From Stenotrophomonas rhizophila (GTDB lineage Bacteria > Pseudomonadota > Gammaproteobacteria > Xanthomonadales > Xanthomonadaceae), in assembly GCF_000661955.1 (NCBI RefSeq), contig NZ_CP007597.1:2956984-3020983 (forward strand): a stretch of DNA of 64,000 nt, given 5' to 3'. The stretch's first letter is position 1; each line of letters starts with the position of its first letter. Shown here one piece after another: positions 63,142-64,000 of this stretch. The translations under genes and the position numbers were made by a program. A model generated the notes under the pieces. The model was given only the letters and a program-made list of their open reading frames with translations, searched no databases and had not been told where the DNA came from.

Positions 63142-64000
63142 TCAGCCGGTGGCGACCGGGCGCGTGGGGTCGCTGACCCACCCGCTCCACGAATCGGCAT
63201 AGACCTTTGCGCCGTGCAGGCCGGCCACTTCCATGGCCAGTAGCAGGTGGCAGGCGGTGACGCCCGAGCCGCACATCAGCACGACCTGTTCGGGGGCATG
63301 GGTGCCGATCAACGGCTGCAGCGCGGCGCGCAGATCAGGGGCCGGGCGCAGGCGGCCGTCTGCCACGTTCAGCGCGAACGGGCGGTTGACCGCCCCGGGT
63401 ACGTGGCCGGCGACCGGGTCGAGCGGCTCCACGTCGCCGCGGAAGCGCTCGCCCGCGCGCGCATCCAGCAGCCACCCCGGTGCGTGCTTGAGGCGCGCGG
63501 CGACTTCGTCGACCGTTGCGATCCGGGCGCGATCGAAACGGCCCGGATAGGGAGGCAGCGGTTCCACCACCGGTTGGTCGGTGGTCAACGCCAGGCCAGC
63601 GGCCTGCCAGGCGGCCACGCCGCCGTCGAGCACCGCCACCCGGGCATGGCCGATCAGGCGCAGCAGCCACCACAGGCGCGCGGCGGCCATGCTGCCATCC
63701 GCGGCGTCGTAGACCACCACCTGGGTATCGGGCGCGATGCCCCACCTGCCGAGCGTGGCGGCGAACGTGTCACTGTCGGGCAGCGGATGGCGGCCCTGGC
63801 CGGTCTTGCCCAGGTCGGCCAGGTCACGGTTGAGATCGGCGTGCAGCGCGCCCGGAATATGCCCCTGCGCGTATGCCTGGGCACCGGATTGCGGATCGGT
63901 CAGCGCGAACCGCGCGTCCATCACGCGTACCGCAGTGCTGGCCGTGGCGCGCGCATCCAGCACGCGGGTGCCGGCCTGGCCCAGGGTCGCGGCCAGATCG
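63142..64000 (-). CDS. sseA: 3-mercaptopyruvate/thiosulfate sulfurtransferase, partial (N-terminus outside window)
   Basis: The frame is open to the window end, with 286 residues visible. Two tandem rhodanese domains are present: the inactive N-terminal one (VRVMDARFAL, GHIPGALHADL, VVVYDAADG) and the active C-terminal one with the catalytic loop MCGSGVTACH (CGSGVTA, the 3-mercaptopyruvate type). The GHVPGAVNRPF block repeats the rhodanese motif. It transfers sulfur from mercaptopyruvate or thiosulfate to acceptors. The true start lies outside the window. Confidence 0.92.
   Translation of the reverse strand, partial: DLAATLGQAGTRVLDARATASTAVRVMDARFALTDPQSGAQAYAQGHIPGALHADLNRDLADLGKTGQGRHPLPDSDTFAATLGRWGIAPDTQVVVYDAADGSMAAARLWWLLRLIGHARVAVLDGGVAAWQAAGLALTTDQPVVEPLPPYPGRFDRARIATVDEVAARLKHAPGWLLDARAGERFRGDVEPLDPVAGHVPGAVNRPFALNVADGRLRPAPDLRAALQPLIGTHAPEQVVLMCGSGVTACHLLLAMEVAGLHGAKVYADSWSGWVSDPTRPVATG

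Overview
The window is GC-rich, densely coded DNA from a member of the Xanthomonadaceae, most likely a Stenotrophomonas. The evidence is the gene content (phoH-ybeY-corC cluster, DUF3649/PepSY/DUF3325 iron operon, putrescine genes) and the many short palindromes with GTAG heads between genes, which match the SMAG/REP-type repeats known from S. maltophilia. No rRNA, tRNA, CRISPR array, integrase or complete insertion sequence was seen.

Layout. 1-3.4 kb: a small minus-strand cluster (family 2 glycosyltransferase, a secreted protein, a ferritin-like protein cut by the window edge) plus a small membrane protein. 3.5-13.7 kb: a type VI secretion (T6SS) cargo module on the minus strand: a VgrG spike with a C-terminal extension, a two-HKD phospholipase D of the Tle5 kind, and two paralogous exported proteins that are the best candidates for its periplasmic immunity proteins. 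14.4-20.7 kb: plus-strand housekeeping genes (phoH-like ATPase, ybeY, corC-type CBS protein, DUF4105 protein, corA-type transporter). 20.7-23.6 kb: a minisatellite of paired SMAG hairpins, a succinate-semialdehyde dehydrogenase, then a gene-free stretch with a GGATC pentamer repeat and two copies of a large palindrome.

23.6-31.6 kb: putrescine uptake (potFGHI) and breakdown (puuA, puuD, divergent puuB). puuC and a class III aminotransferase lie at 46-49 kb. With the dehydrogenase at 21.5 kb, the window encodes essentially the whole glutamylated-putrescine route to succinate. 31.8-44.7 kb: a MASE1 membrane protein with a degenerate kinase module, a small secreted protein and its broken paralog, a second T6SS cargo module (VgrG, DUF4123-like adaptor, VasX-like effector, DUF6708 membrane protein), then a dual-receiver GGDEF protein and a bacteriohemerythrin. 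A 65-bp direct repeat with 6 mismatches brackets the second T6SS module and the pseudogene beside it.

44.6-54 kb: MFS transporter, puuC, aminotransferase, ParB-like protein, DUF445 protein, a DUF4124 protein, a higBA-type toxin-antitoxin pair and a class V aminotransferase. 54-59 kb: an operon behind a Fur box (TonB-dependent siderophore receptor, DUF3649, PepSY, DUF3325). 59-64 kb: GNAT acetyltransferase, RlmKL rRNA methyltransferase, a small esterase, an AmpD-like amidase, and a sulfurtransferase cut by the window end.

The two VgrG cargo modules are the most distinctive content. The window has no T6SS structural genes, so both would depend on an apparatus encoded elsewhere in the genome.
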